A stretch of 64,000 nt of DNA from Gammaproteobacteria bacterium UBA2679 (GTDB lineage: Bacteria > Pseudomonadota > Gammaproteobacteria > Pseudomonadales > Oleiphilaceae). Below the pieces are notes generated by a model that had not been told where the DNA came from, made no database searches, and saw only the letters and a program-made list of their open reading frames with translations. Each line of letters begins with the position of its first letter. Positions within the stretch are counted from its first letter, which is position 1. Location of the stretch: contig DEMD01000009.1 of the NCBI GenBank assembly GCA_002354735.1, positions 491,627 to 555,626 of the forward strand. Direction: 5' to 3'. Below are positions 54,112 to 63,578 of this stretch, one piece after another. The translations under genes were made by a program, and so were the position numbers.

Positions 54112-55301
54112 AGGGTCCCACAATCCTTACTCCGCGGATACGCCTGCGATTCGCCACTATGCTGCTTGCGCTTCTAATGGCGCTGACAGGCACCTCCCCA
54201 ACTCGAGCCAGAAGTTCAGAGCAGCACGAGAGTATCCTCCATCACAATCCCTCCCAAGCCGTGCGTGATGATCGCTTCGAGTTCAGGCGCGTTGAGCCCG
54301 GTCGCAGCTTTCAGTTTCCGCAAGATCATGCGGCGCATCCCGGCTACCGTATCGAGTGGTGGTATCTCACCGCCAACCTGAAAGATGAGCAGCACAGGGA
54401 CTGGGGGTTACAATGGACGCTTTTTCGTACATCTCTTGGCGACGAGTCCGCGGTGCTGAGCTGGGAAAGCCCAGTGATCTGGATGGCGCACGCAGCGCTA
54501 TCACCGCCGCTGGATGTGTCGGCCCTGCCCGGCCATCAATTCGAACAACGCTTTGCCCGGGGCGGAATCGGTCAGGCTGGCGTGAGCAGTCCCGCTGACA
54601 TCGCGGCTCTAGGATTCGAGGCATGGCTGGATGACTGGCTTTTCAAAAGCGATCAGTCGATGGCCTTGTTTCCGGCTTCGCTGCACTTTACTGTCGGCGA
54701 GACCCAGCTCAAGTTTCAATTGCGGGCAACTGGTCCGATAGTCCTTCAAGGGCAAAGCGGCTACAGCCGCAAGTCAGCTGATGGACAGGCCAGCTATTAC
54801 TATAGTCATCCGAATCTGGCCATTCAGGGTGAAGTCGCTGTCAAGAACGCGGTGTTCGAGCTTGAAGGGCTTGCGTGGCTCGACCGCGAGTGGAGCTCGG
54901 CATTCCTGGCGCCAGATCAGGCCGGCTGGGACTGGTTCGCACTACACCTCGAGGACGGGCGAAAACTTATGGTCTATCGACTTCGCAACACGCAGGGGAA
55001 AGATCACCTCAGTGGTTCGTTGGTCGAAAGCACCGGTGAAGTGCAGCAGCTCGACGACCACGACATACAGTTGACCGCCTTGCGCACAACAACACTGAGC
55101 AATGGCATCGCACTGCCGCTGCACTGGCGCCTCGAACTACCAGGCAAGCAACTCGGCTGGACGGTTTCGACCGAGAATCCGGAACAGTTCATGGAAACTG
55201 CAGTGCCCTACTGGGAGGGGCGGGTCGATGCCAAGCCGCTATCAGAGGGTCCGGGTGGTATCGGCTACATGGAGCTTACCGGCTATGACGCAGTAGACTG
55301 A
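54108..55301 (+). CDS. attH: AttH-like lipocalin-fold protein (CrtC/AttH family)
   Basis: 397 residues. Signal peptide about 1-35 (FATMLLALLMALTGTSPTRARS), then the AttH domain with PGYRIEWWYLTANLKD (EWWY is the family mark), WMAHAALSPP, and the second-half LAWLDREWSSAFLAPDQAGWDWFALHLEDGRKLM. The family is a double calycin thought to bind or modify hydrophobic substrates handled by the ABC partner. ATGA overlap with the permease shows translational coupling. Convergent with the 165-residue gene downstream. Confidence 0.88.
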   Translation: MKGPTILTPRIRLRFATMLLALLMALTGTSPTRARSSEQHESILHHNPSQAVRDDRFEFRRVEPGRSFQFPQDHAAHPGYRIEWWYLTANLKDEQHRDWGLQWTLFRTSLGDESAVLSWESPVIWMAHAALSPPLDVSALPGHQFEQRFARGGIGQAGVSSPADIAALGFEAWLDDWLFKSDQSMALFPASLHFTVGETQLKFQLRATGPIVLQGQSGYSRKSADGQASYYYSHPNLAIQGEVAVKNAVFELEGLAWLDREWSSAFLAPDQAGWDWFALHLEDGRKLMVYRLRNTQGKDHLSGSLVESTGEVQQLDDHDIQLTALRTTTLSNGIALPLHWRLELPGKQLGWTVSTENPEQFMETAVPYWEGRVDAKPLSEGPGGIGYMELTGYDAVD

Positions 55302-55308
55302 GCCACTA

Positions 55309-55806
55309 TTACCACCAGTACCTGCCGAAATTTTCCGGATTTGCCCAATTTTCGGCGTTGTTCCACAAACGCCTGAAGTTATAGGAGTTGATATTGTATT
55401 CGAAGGCATGAAGCGCATGCGCCTCGTGCTCGAAAGACGCACAATGATGAAAACCCAGAGCCACGAAATCCTTTGCCGTCAACGGAGACGCCGCAAGATC
55501 GACAAAAACGATGACGGAGACGATCAACGCATTTCGATAGCCAGCCAGCAACTGTATGGCTGCTTCAGCCTCCATTGATTCGAGGTAGTCCGAAACCACC
55601 AGACAGTCTGGGGGCAATGCCGAACCCACAAGCTCCAGAGGGCTCATACCTGCTGCGTCACTCAGCGTGATATCGCGACTTTTAGCAGCAGACAGCGGGG
55701 GCGCCGAACCCAAAAAGGCGATACTTGTAAACCCATTCTCCACCACCCAGCCATTGATAAAACCGACCGGGCTCTCATGAAGCTTGCTCTCTTCGATTAC
55801 TTCCAT
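55309..55806 (-). CDS. Conserved hypothetical protein (DUF6231-like)
   Basis: 165 residues, no signal peptide or membrane helix. Notable parts: a nucleoside-fold-like middle (CLVVSDYLESMEAEAAIQLL, then NALIVSVIVFVD) and a conserved-looking aromatic C-terminus, NNAENWANPENFGRYWW, which I associate with a family of unknown function in Pseudomonas and relatives. Ends 8 bases from attH, convergent. Function not predictable. Confidence 0.65.
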   Translation of the reverse strand: MEVIEESKLHESPVGFINGWVVENGFTSIAFLGSAPPLSAAKSRDITLSDAAGMSPLELVGSALPPDCLVVSDYLESMEAEAAIQLLAGYRNALIVSVIVFVDLAASPLTAKDFVALGFHHCASFEHEAHALHAFEYNINSYNFRRLWNNAENWANPENFGRYWW

Positions 55807-55953
55807 TGTTACTCCGCCTCATTCTGGTAATACAAGCGCATACCGTCGTCCAATGCACCAAGGCCTCATCAATGAACGATTTGAGCTGACTATAACCCTC
55901 GGCAAGCTGCAGTGCTACGTCATGACTACTAATCGAATGAGGCGGAGGAAACA

Positions 55954-56739
55954 TCAGTAGGCAAAGGCGAGTGAGAGTGTAGTCTCGGTATCAACTTTCT
56001 CTTTGCCTACCGGAACCTGACTGGTATGCCTGAGTGTGTAGCCGACGCTCAGGGAGATTTCATTACTGACCTTCGTCTGAAGCGTGGAAGTGGATTTGGT
56101 CACACTCTTTTCCGAGCCTGTCTCGTTCGTAAGCTCCTGCTCAAATCGTGCCGTATCGTTGATTTCCCATAGATAGCCAAGTGAAGAGCGGAGTATCGCC
56201 TCTTCGGTCACCTCTCCGCCCTCCTCCAGCTGGGTCCGACGATAACCAGGGCCAAACTCGATCTCCAGACGCTGGGCCTCCGTATCGATCAGCCGATGCC
56301 CATAACCCAATGCCGCCGTCAGTTCATACTCCACACCAGTAAAACGCTCGGTCATGTACTCGCTGCGAAGGAAGGAATACTGAAGTTCGTTGAATTTGTA
56401 GTCCTGCTGCACTGCACCAAGATAGCGTTCGACACTACGCTCGTCATTACTACTTTGATTGATGCCTTCAAGTCGCAGATTGGAGCGCCAGTTCTCCACC
56501 TCCCTGATCAGCGTCCACTTGCCCGACAGAGTCTGTGATTCAGCATTGCCGCTCGTCATAACGACTCCCGCCTGAACAATCCCGCTCCATTCCGGCGCCG
56601 GCTCCTTAGCCGCCGAAGCTTGGGCAGTGAACAATGCTGCGAGTGCCAGCGACACAGACAGAGCAGGTGGCGCCGCATTCCGTGGCCTTGTTGATATGAA
56701 TCCTGAGTGCTTTGTGCCACCCGAAAAAACCTTGATCAT
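55954..56739 (-). CDS. DUF481 outer-membrane beta-barrel protein (YdiY-like)
   Basis: 261 residues. Signal peptide in the first ~43 residues (ALSVSLALAALFTAQASA|AKEP), then EWSGIVQAGVVMTSGNAESQTLSGKW, the usual opening of DUF481 proteins, and amphipathic strands to a C-terminal aromatic (LSLAFAY), as in outer-membrane barrels. Called salt-induced outer membrane protein in some genomes. Monocistronic between the attH region and the secreted propeller protein's terminator. Confidence 0.82.
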   Translation of the reverse strand: MIKVFSGGTKHSGFISTRPRNAAPPALSVSLALAALFTAQASAAKEPAPEWSGIVQAGVVMTSGNAESQTLSGKWTLIREVENWRSNLRLEGINQSSNDERSVERYLGAVQQDYKFNELQYSFLRSEYMTERFTGVEYELTAALGYGHRLIDTEAQRLEIEFGPGYRRTQLEEGGEVTEEAILRSSLGYLWEINDTARFEQELTNETGSEKSVTKSTSTLQTKVSNEISLSVGYTLRHTSQVPVGKEKVDTETTLSLAFAY

Positions 56740-56844
56740 GTTTAAACAAACCTCTGATTGAAAGACACTGGCGCGACAGGACTATGCTCTGACAATCGCA
56801 CCAGCTTGGTGAGATCCCAGCGATGCGAGGACAATACTTCAGAC

Positions 56845-56877
56845 AAAAAAAATCCGACGCTGGAACAGCGCCGGATC
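56845..56877 (-). terminator. Intrinsic terminator after the first propeller protein
   Basis: On the minus strand ATCCGGCGCTG and CAGCGTCGGAT pair (one mismatch) around a four-base loop and are followed by eight T. It lies 20 bases after the stop codon of the gene at 56897. Confidence 0.92.
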
Positions 56878-56896
56878 TTGAGCGAGCAACTGAGGC

Positions 56897-59851
56897 TTAC
56901 TGTATCGTAACCTTGTCGACTCGCGCGAAGGTGGCATAGCCATCTTTTTGGCCAACCAGCTTGATGGTCTGCCCCGGCTTCAACGACACATTGCTGAAGG
57001 TCAGGTCGCGATATCCAACCACACGAGGGAACGTTTGCTGTCCCTTGTAGGCGCCGTCGACATAGAGACTAAGCTTCGACTGACCGTCATCTTCCGCAAG
57101 CACCCTTGCCACAACGTTGTAGTTGCCACTCTCTACAGTAGAGCTGAATGTTGCTGAACCAGTGCCGTTGGCAGCTGAGCTCTTCAACACGATGCGTGCG
57201 CCGCCCTCAATGCCATAACCGCTAAGGGACATTTTCTCGGCCTCAACGCTCATCGACGAACCGCCGCCGGTTGTTGGCGAAGTTGGTGCTGTAGGCGCTG
57301 TTGGCTCGGGATTGCTGATGCTACCTGAGCCACCACCGAGACGTACCTTGTCGATTCTTGCGAACGTCGCATAGCCATCCTTCCGACCGACCAGTTTTAC
57401 TTCCTGGCCATTGTTAATAGCGACATCAGTGAAGGACAAAGTTTCGTCCCTTGCGGCAAGACTCAGCTTCTTCGAACCGACGCGATTACCAGCAACATAG
57501 AGTTCAATTGTCGATTGCCCATCGTTTTCGGCTATCGCATCCACGTTCACAGTGTAACGGGCTGACGTGCCGGTAAAGGTTGCGGAAGCAGAGCCTGACG
57601 CATTGGCTGAACCGCTCGACACCTTGATGCGATCGCCGCTCTCAACGCTATAGCCACTCAACTTCATGGCTTCGGCTTCAATAGCCGAACTGAAGCCAGC
57701 TGAAGTACCACCACCGGCGGATGGCTCACTTGGCGCAGAGCTACCCTGGCTGGCAAAGCTGAGGCTTTCAAATCGTGCCCGTGTTGCGTAACCGTCTTTC
57801 TGACCAACCAGTTTGACCACATCACCCTTGTTTATCTGCACACCTGCAAATGAAAGCGTTGTATAGGCAGCCTTCCGTGGGAAGGTTTGAACGCCGATAT
57901 ACTTACCGTTGACATAGAGCTTCAGAGTGGACTGACCATCGTCTTCCCCAAGCGCACGTACGTTGACGGTATAGCTGCCCGAGCTCTGTCCGAAGGTCAA
58001 CTGAGCGCTACCGGTACCATTCGCGGCTGATGAGCTGACGCCAACCAAGCCATTGGATTGAACGGAATAGCCACTCAGTGAGAGGGTTTTGGCAAGAATT
58101 TCACCAGCGCTCGGCGTCGTCGGCGTTGGCGAAGTCGGCTCAGGAGCAGGTGCTGACCCGCCCTGGCTGAAGCTCAGTCCGTCGATCCGTGCGAACGTAG
58201 CGTAACCATCTTTCTGACCGACCAGCTTGATGACATCACCCTTGCTGAGCGAGACGCCGGCAAAGGTCAGAGTTTCGAAGGCATTCTTGCGCGGGAAGGT
58301 CTTCGTACCGACATACTTGCCGTTTACGTAGAGCTTGACCGTAGACTGACCATCGTCCTCTCCAAGCACCTTCACATTCACATCATAGGTACCAGAGCTG
58401 AGACCGAAGCTCATTTGGGCGCTGCCGGTCGCATTAGCTGCAGAGGAAGACACCTTGATACGGCTGCCGCTTTCAATACTGTATCCACTCAGAGACAGCT
58501 TTTCGGCTTCCGCACTCGAACCAACGACGGGTCCACCTGTTGATGGAACAGAAGGCGGATCAATTGTTTCGCCGCCACCTGAACCACCTGAACCACTATC
58601 AGAATCGACACCGATCTTGATCTGCATCTGGTTGAAGGTGTAATAGTTGCTTGAGAACGGACCAGCGTGATCCGACCAGATCAGCGTCATTCTGGTGCCA
58701 TCACTACTGATGTTCTTAGGATCGAGCTTGGGCTGATACGTGCGTTCGGAACTGCTACTCGCCGTGAAGTGATCGATGTGACGTAGCTCCTTCCACGGTC
58801 CGTACGGGTTGTCCGAATAATGGAAAGTCAGCGAGCCTGATCCATTGTTTTTGCCGGCGTCGGTGCCATTATAAGTCTTGGCGTACATACCACCATTGAC
58901 CATGATGTACTTGCCCAGACCCTTGTTATAGACCACGTCAGGCAGACCCGAGTACCAGCTGATTGGATTGCCAGCGCTGTCGGTCCTGCGCAGCGAATGC
59001 ACTACGCCACGATCATCTATGTTTTTGGTCCAGACTGGACGGCCGCTAGTATCGTAATACTTGAAGAATTCCCAGTTCGCCCGAACGTCCAGCTCATAGT
59101 GCTTGACTCGAGCAAGGTTGATCTTAGAAGCGTGGGTAGGATCAGGGCTGTAAATGTAGACGTAACCATCGCGGTTCAGACCTTCCTGGTAATCTTTGCC
59201 AGCCTGCACGAAGGTGTTATAGACGAAGGGGTAGTAGGTCATGGCCCCGACAGCACTGTCGTAGTGCGTGTAGCCCTTGCCCTTGTAGAAGAAGTACTCA
59301 CTACTGTCACGGCTGTCCCTGTTGGAATCCCAGGCACCCATGTAATCTTCACCGCCATTCTTGTCGACGCGATACCATGTGCTGCCGTTGTCATACGACT
59401 TTAACAGTTTCATGCCGTAGAACTGGTTCCAGTTCTCTCCGCGACAGCGGCTGACCATGCTATAGATAACGCCATCAACAGAAAGCAGACCGTAACCGAA
59501 GGAGCAGCTCTTCTTATACGAGAAGGTCGGATAGTTCGACAGCCGACTCACATTGGACATGCTGAAGTTGCTGGAGGACGAGCTTGGATAGTTGATGCGG
59601 TAGATCGCGTGGCTATAGGTGTTTGCGCTGGAGCTGAACCAGTTGCCATCGTCCATTGTAACCAGCGTAGAACCATCCTTGGCCCATGTCAGTGTCCAGT
59701 TATCACCACGGCCACCGATTTTCTGATGCGTACTTGTCTCAAGCGTGACGCTCTTTGGCGTTGCAGCTTCGAGTGTCGGCACCATTGCCAGCGCTGGCAT
59801 CAGACAGGCGATCCTGACTAATGATGACGCATGGAAGTTCTTGAATAGCAT
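56897..59851 (-). CDS. Secreted beta-propeller protein with four carbohydrate-binding-like modules
   Basis: 984 residues from the ATG at 59851; the frame is open to 59941, but signal-peptide position favours this start. Sec signal (LVRIACLMPALAMVPTLEA|ATP). Propeller domain about residues 30-430: GGRGDNWTLTWAKDGSTLVTMDDGNWF, SRLSNYPTFSYKKSC, YVYIYSPDPTHASKINLARV, resembling DUF4185 five-bladed propellers. Four ~115-residue modules with Pro/Thr/Gly linkers follow, each with DDGQST-x-LYVNGKY and KLVGQKDGYAT-ARID. Enzymatic activity is unproven; likely a T2SS substrate. Confidence 0.8.
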   Translation of the reverse strand: MLFKNFHASSLVRIACLMPALAMVPTLEAATPKSVTLETSTHQKIGGRGDNWTLTWAKDGSTLVTMDDGNWFSSSANTYSHAIYRINYPSSSSSNFSMSNVSRLSNYPTFSYKKSCSFGYGLLSVDGVIYSMVSRCRGENWNQFYGMKLLKSYDNGSTWYRVDKNGGEDYMGAWDSNRDSRDSSEYFFYKGKGYTHYDSAVGAMTYYPFVYNTFVQAGKDYQEGLNRDGYVYIYSPDPTHASKINLARVKHYELDVRANWEFFKYYDTSGRPVWTKNIDDRGVVHSLRRTDSAGNPISWYSGLPDVVYNKGLGKYIMVNGGMYAKTYNGTDAGKNNGSGSLTFHYSDNPYGPWKELRHIDHFTASSSSERTYQPKLDPKNISSDGTRMTLIWSDHAGPFSSNYYTFNQMQIKIGVDSDSGSGGSGGGETIDPPSVPSTGGPVVGSSAEAEKLSLSGYSIESGSRIKVSSSAANATGSAQMSFGLSSGTYDVNVKVLGEDDGQSTVKLYVNGKYVGTKTFPRKNAFETLTFAGVSLSKGDVIKLVGQKDGYATFARIDGLSFSQGGSAPAPEPTSPTPTTPSAGEILAKTLSLSGYSVQSNGLVGVSSSAANGTGSAQLTFGQSSGSYTVNVRALGEDDGQSTLKLYVNGKYIGVQTFPRKAAYTTLSFAGVQINKGDVVKLVGQKDGYATRARFESLSFASQGSSAPSEPSAGGGTSAGFSSAIEAEAMKLSGYSVESGDRIKVSSGSANASGSASATFTGTSARYTVNVDAIAENDGQSTIELYVAGNRVGSKKLSLAARDETLSFTDVAINNGQEVKLVGRKDGYATFARIDKVRLGGGSGSISNPEPTAPTAPTSPTTGGGSSMSVEAEKMSLSGYGIEGGARIVLKSSAANGTGSATFSSTVESGNYNVVARVLAEDDGQSKLSLYVDGAYKGQQTFPRVVGYRDLTFSNVSLKPGQTIKLVGQKDGYATFARVDKVTIQ
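56900..58535 (-). repeat. Four ~115-residue modules in the first propeller protein
   Basis: In protein order: module 1 about 58535-58165, module 2 about 58106-57755, module 3 about 57692-57335, module 4 about 57256-56900. All open with EAE-x-LSLSGYS (module 2 has AKTLSLSG) and end with VGQKDGYAT-ARxD (VGRKDGYAT in module 3). Modules 1 and 2 are the closest pair (YVNGKY, TFPRK), module 3 is the divergent type with RDETLSF, and module 4 ends the protein. Linkers are rich in Pro, Thr, Gly and Ser. Confidence 0.88.
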
Positions 59852-60128
59852 AATGATCACTTCACCAAATTTTGGGTTAGCCGCGGACAAATAACGATAT
59901 TCACGCGGACGCGATACTGCTGATCCTGCGTTCAGGCCCAACTGACAAGCGCTAATAGATTAAGCGCAGCGTCACCAGAACCCACTGAATGCAGAACAGC
60001 ATCTCGTTTGGCATCGGTCTTGTTTTTCTGCCAAGTGCCCGGAGTATAGGGAAGGAGAGGGACTAGAGAATCGTCCAATTGGGGTAAATGCGTATGATCT
60101 GTTCAGAAAGCACGAACGCATCGCGAAA

Positions 60129-60890
60129 TCAGACTTGCCCGCTTGCACAAATTCCACGCATAAGGTATTGATTTTCCACGCGTTCAATTAATGACCAGGC
60201 ATCCTTCCCTGCCCTTTCAAAAAGCGGAAAAATTCGCTCTTTCTTTTGGCCATCAGAGAAAGCTGCTGTCGACAGCCACTGCTTCTCAGATAACACGTAG
60301 CTGGATGTCCTGATCGGTCTATCAGACGGAGACATCAGGGCGCTCGCTTCGGGGCTTAATAGCTCAAAATCCCGCAGACCTCGCAGCAGTGTTCCGGCTG
60401 ATAGTTTGACGGCCGCCTCTTTCATGGTCCAAAGCCTCACAAAAGCGATTTCAGGACATTCGGCCTGAGCAATCCAGGCCTGCTCGGAATCGCTGAAAAA
60501 ACGGCGGGCAATGCTTTTCCAGCTTGGCGGACAGCGCGTCTCCAGATCTACGCCCACGGCCTGCTCACTTAGCGCAATTGCTATACAGTTTCCTGAATGG
60601 GACAGACTGAAATGACATGGCCGGCAATCAGAGGCTAGTGCCAGCTCTGGTTTCCCCGTGGGCCCTATCCTGATGGGCACGGCAGCAGGCTCAAGGCCTA
60701 ACCGGGCGCCTAGCAAAGTTCGCAAGTAAAAGCGTCCCATCTCGAAACACCGGCGAGCCAGGGGATGAGCGATTGTCTCAGCGCGCTGCTTTTCTACCTC
60801 AGACAGGTGCCCAGTAGTTGACCGCGTTATATAGTGGTCGTCAGAGAGGGATATCAGATATATCCCATCGGTAGTGGGTAAAGCAGTCAT
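60129..60890 (-). CDS. 4'-phosphopantetheinyl transferase (Sfp/AcpT superfamily)
   Basis: 253 residues from the ATG at 60890; the frame continues upstream to 60959, but that part lies in the preceding terminator. Family motifs: KPELALASDCRPCHFSLSHSGN, AVGVDLETR (Mg2+-binding Asp), FFSDSEQAWI and RLWTMKEAAVKLSAGTLLRGL (W-x-x-KEA-x-x-K). It would transfer phosphopantetheine from CoA to a carrier protein. No carrier-protein, PKS or NRPS gene is in the window, and its position between two secreted proteins is unexplained. Confidence 0.85.
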   Translation of the reverse strand: MTALPTTDGIYLISLSDDHYITRSTTGHLSEVEKQRAETIAHPLARRCFEMGRFYLRTLLGARLGLEPAAVPIRIGPTGKPELALASDCRPCHFSLSHSGNCIAIALSEQAVGVDLETRCPPSWKSIARRFFSDSEQAWIAQAECPEIAFVRLWTMKEAAVKLSAGTLLRGLRDFELLSPEASALMSPSDRPIRTSSYVLSEKQWLSTAAFSDGQKKERIFPLFERAGKDAWSLIERVENQYLMRGICASGQV

Positions 60891-60942
60891 ACAGTAGCCT
60901 TCAATTTGCCTCCAGTATAACCAGCCATTTATTTCAGCACAC

Positions 60943-60973
60943 AAAAAAGCACCGGCCATTACTGGCCGGTGCT
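60943..60973 (-). terminator. Intrinsic terminator after the second propeller protein
   Basis: Minus strand: AGCACCGGCCA and TGGCCGGTGCT form an 11-bp perfect stem with a four-base loop, followed by TTTTTTG. It lies 26 bases after the stop of the gene at 60999 and just upstream of the phosphopantetheinyl transferase start. Confidence 0.93.
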
Positions 60974-60998
60974 AGTCAACACTGCGCTTGCGATTACA

Positions 60999-63578
60999 TC
61001 AATCTATATTGATTTTGTCGATTCGAGCTCGGGTAGCATAGCCATCCTTCTGCCCGACCAGCTTGATGGTCTGACCGTACTTCAATGCCACATTCGTGAA
61101 GTTCAGTGTGCGGTAGCCGACCACTCGGGGAAAGCTCTGCTGACCCATATAGGCACCATCGACATAGAGCGACACTTTGGACTGTCCATCGTCTTCAGCC
61201 AGAACTTTGACGCCGAGCGTGTAGGTACCTGATTTCACTTTGGAGGTGAAGCTGGCAAAACCAGTACCATTATGGGCGGAGCTGGAGACCGCGATCCGGG
61301 CATTGCTTTCGATGCCATAACCGCTAAGTGCCATTGACTCAGCTTCCATCTCCATGGATGAAGAACCTTCGCCACTTGTCGGCTCAGTAGGCGTTGGGGT
61401 CGGCGCCGGCTGAGAAGTCGAACCGCCAGACTCGATGCGGACTCGATCTATTCTTGCGAAGGTCGCATAACCATCTTTATGACCAACTATCTTGAGCTCC
61501 TGCCCTTTTGCAATGTAGACGCCTGTAAAAGCAAGCGTCTCATCCCTGGCAACTCGTGACAAACGCTTCGCGCCGATCAGCTTGCCGCCGACATGTAGCT
61601 CAATTGTGGACTGACCATCATCCTCAGCGATCGCGTCGATATTGACTGTATAGCTGCCACTATTGCCATTAAACGTCGCCTTAGCACTACCACTCGCATT
61701 GGCAGCAGAGCTGCTGACCTTGATACGTGAAGACTGCTCAACACTAAAGCCGGATAAAGACATGGTTTCAGCTTCGATCGATGAGACGACTGTAGCTGTG
61801 CTTCCACCATTGCTACCACCGGTATTCCCGGTAGGCTCAGTCGGCGCAGGCGTCGACGTGCCGCCAGCAGCAGCAAATGCGATGCTGTCGACCCGTGCGA
61901 AAGTCGCATAGCCGTCCTTCTGACCCACGATTTTCACCGTATCGCCAGAGTTGATAGCGACATTGCCAAAGCTTAGCGTGGCAAAATTGGCCACCTTCGG
62001 GAACGTCTTGGTTGCTATGTATTTGCCATTTACGTACAGCTTCAGAGTCGACTGCCCATCGTTCTCTGCCAGTACGCGAACGTTGACATCGTAATTGCCA
62101 GAAGCTCTGCCGAAAATCATCGACAGGCTGCCAGTTCCGTTATGTGAGGATGAGGCCACCTTGACTACACTACCGCTGCTGCCGCCTTCAACACTGTAAC
62201 CGCTCAGTGTGAGCGCTTCCGCTTCAACACTCGATGCAGTCACTTTTACGGGACCGGATGCAGGTGGAGTCGTGGTTCCTCCAGTTGTACCACCACCCGA
62301 GCCGCCACCAGTCGAACCGCCGCCGTCGCTACCCACACTGAGATTGATCTTCATCTGATTGAAGGTGTAGTACTTGGTAGCGAAAGGACCAGCGTGATCC
62401 GACCAGATCAGATTCATCTGACGACCGTCACTGCTCATATTCTTCGGATCTAGCTTGGGCTGATACGTACGCTCAGTGCTCGATGTCGCTGTGAAATGGT
62501 CAATATGCTTGAATTCTTTCCACGGTCCATATGGGTTGTCTGAAGAGTAGAATGTCAACGAGCCCGAACCGTTATTCTTGCCAGCATCCAGACCGTTGTA
62601 TGTCTTGGCATACATACCACCATTCACCATGATGTATTTGCCCAGGCCTGGGTTGTAGACGATATCAGGCAAGCCAGAATACCAGCTAATGGGATTACCG
62701 TTGCTGTCAGTTCTTCTCAGACTGTAAGCGACGCCGCGCTGATTGATATCCTTGGTCCACTGTGGGTTGCCATTGCTGTCGTAACGGGTGAAGTATTCCC
62801 AGTTGGCACGCACACCGATGTCGTAGTGCTTTACACGGGCCATGTTTACTTTGGAAGCATGGGATGGGTCGGGCGAGTAGATATAGATATAGCCATCTCG
62901 CTGCAGACCATGCTGGTAGTCTTTGCCAGCCTGTACGAAGGTATTATAAACAAACGGGTAGTAGGTGACGTTGCCCTTGGCACTGTCCCAATGGGTCACA
63001 CCATTGCCCTTGTAGAAAAAGTATTCACTGCTGTCGCGGCTATCACGCTCGGAGTCCCAGGCGCCCATATAATCTTCGCCGCCATTCTTGTCGACTCGAT
63101 ACCAGGTGCTGCCATTGTCGTACGATTTCAGCAGTTTCATACCGTAGAACTGGTTCCAGTTCACACCTTCACAGCGGCTGACCATGCTGTAAATGACACC
63201 ATCGACGGCAAGCAGGCCATAGCCGAATGAACAGCTCTTCTTGTACGAAAAGGTCGGATAGTTTGACAGCCGGCTCACGTTCGACATGCTGAAATTGCTG
63301 GATGTGGAACTTGGATAGTTGATGCGATATACAGTGTGGCTGTATGTATTGGCGGTATCGCTGAACCAGTTGCCATCATCCATGGTCACAAGCGTCGAAC
63401 CGTCTTTTGCCCAGGTCAAGGTCCAGTTATCACCACGGCCACCAATAGTTTGATGGGTACTCTTGTCAAGCGTCAGCCCAGTAGGCGTTGCAGCAAAAAC
63501 TGTCTCAGCTGAGAACAGCACGGGCAGAAAGGCGGCGAAACCAATTGCACGAGTCAAAGTTGTAATGTTGGGTTGCAT
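60999..63578 (-). CDS. Secreted beta-propeller protein with three carbohydrate-binding-like modules
   Basis: 859 residues from the ATG at 63578 (open frame to 63677). Signal peptide GFAAFLPVLFSAETVFA|ATP. Propeller domain about 30-420 is very close to that of the gene at 56897 (GGRGDNWTLTWAKDGSTLVTMDDGNWF, SRLSNYPTFSYKKSC, SPDPSHASKVNMARVKHY). A Gly/Ser/Thr linker leads to three modules with the same DDGQST and GQKDGYATFAR marks. It is a tandem paralogue; the difference is one module. It has its own terminator and leads the run towards the PPTase. Confidence 0.8.
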   Translation of the reverse strand: MQPNITTLTRAIGFAAFLPVLFSAETVFAATPTGLTLDKSTHQTIGGRGDNWTLTWAKDGSTLVTMDDGNWFSDTANTYSHTVYRINYPSSTSSNFSMSNVSRLSNYPTFSYKKSCSFGYGLLAVDGVIYSMVSRCEGVNWNQFYGMKLLKSYDNGSTWYRVDKNGGEDYMGAWDSERDSRDSSEYFFYKGNGVTHWDSAKGNVTYYPFVYNTFVQAGKDYQHGLQRDGYIYIYSPDPSHASKVNMARVKHYDIGVRANWEYFTRYDSNGNPQWTKDINQRGVAYSLRRTDSNGNPISWYSGLPDIVYNPGLGKYIMVNGGMYAKTYNGLDAGKNNGSGSLTFYSSDNPYGPWKEFKHIDHFTATSSTERTYQPKLDPKNMSSDGRQMNLIWSDHAGPFATKYYTFNQMKINLSVGSDGGGSTGGGSGGGTTGGTTTPPASGPVKVTASSVEAEALTLSGYSVEGGSSGSVVKVASSSHNGTGSLSMIFGRASGNYDVNVRVLAENDGQSTLKLYVNGKYIATKTFPKVANFATLSFGNVAINSGDTVKIVGQKDGYATFARVDSIAFAAAGGTSTPAPTEPTGNTGGSNGGSTATVVSSIEAETMSLSGFSVEQSSRIKVSSSAANASGSAKATFNGNSGSYTVNIDAIAEDDGQSTIELHVGGKLIGAKRLSRVARDETLAFTGVYIAKGQELKIVGHKDGYATFARIDRVRIESGGSTSQPAPTPTPTEPTSGEGSSSMEMEAESMALSGYGIESNARIAVSSSAHNGTGFASFTSKVKSGTYTLGVKVLAEDDGQSKVSLYVDGAYMGQQSFPRVVGYRTLNFTNVALKYGQTIKLVGQKDGYATRARIDKINID
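61002..62245 (-). repeat. Three ~115-residue modules in the second propeller protein
   Basis: Module 1 about 62245-61870, module 2 about 61796-61435, module 3 about 61357-61002. By sequence, module 1 matches module 1 of the other paralogue, module 2 (RDETLAFTGV) matches its module 3, and module 3 (YMGQQSFPRVVGYR) matches its module 4. The other paralogue's module 2 has no counterpart here. Confidence 0.88.
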
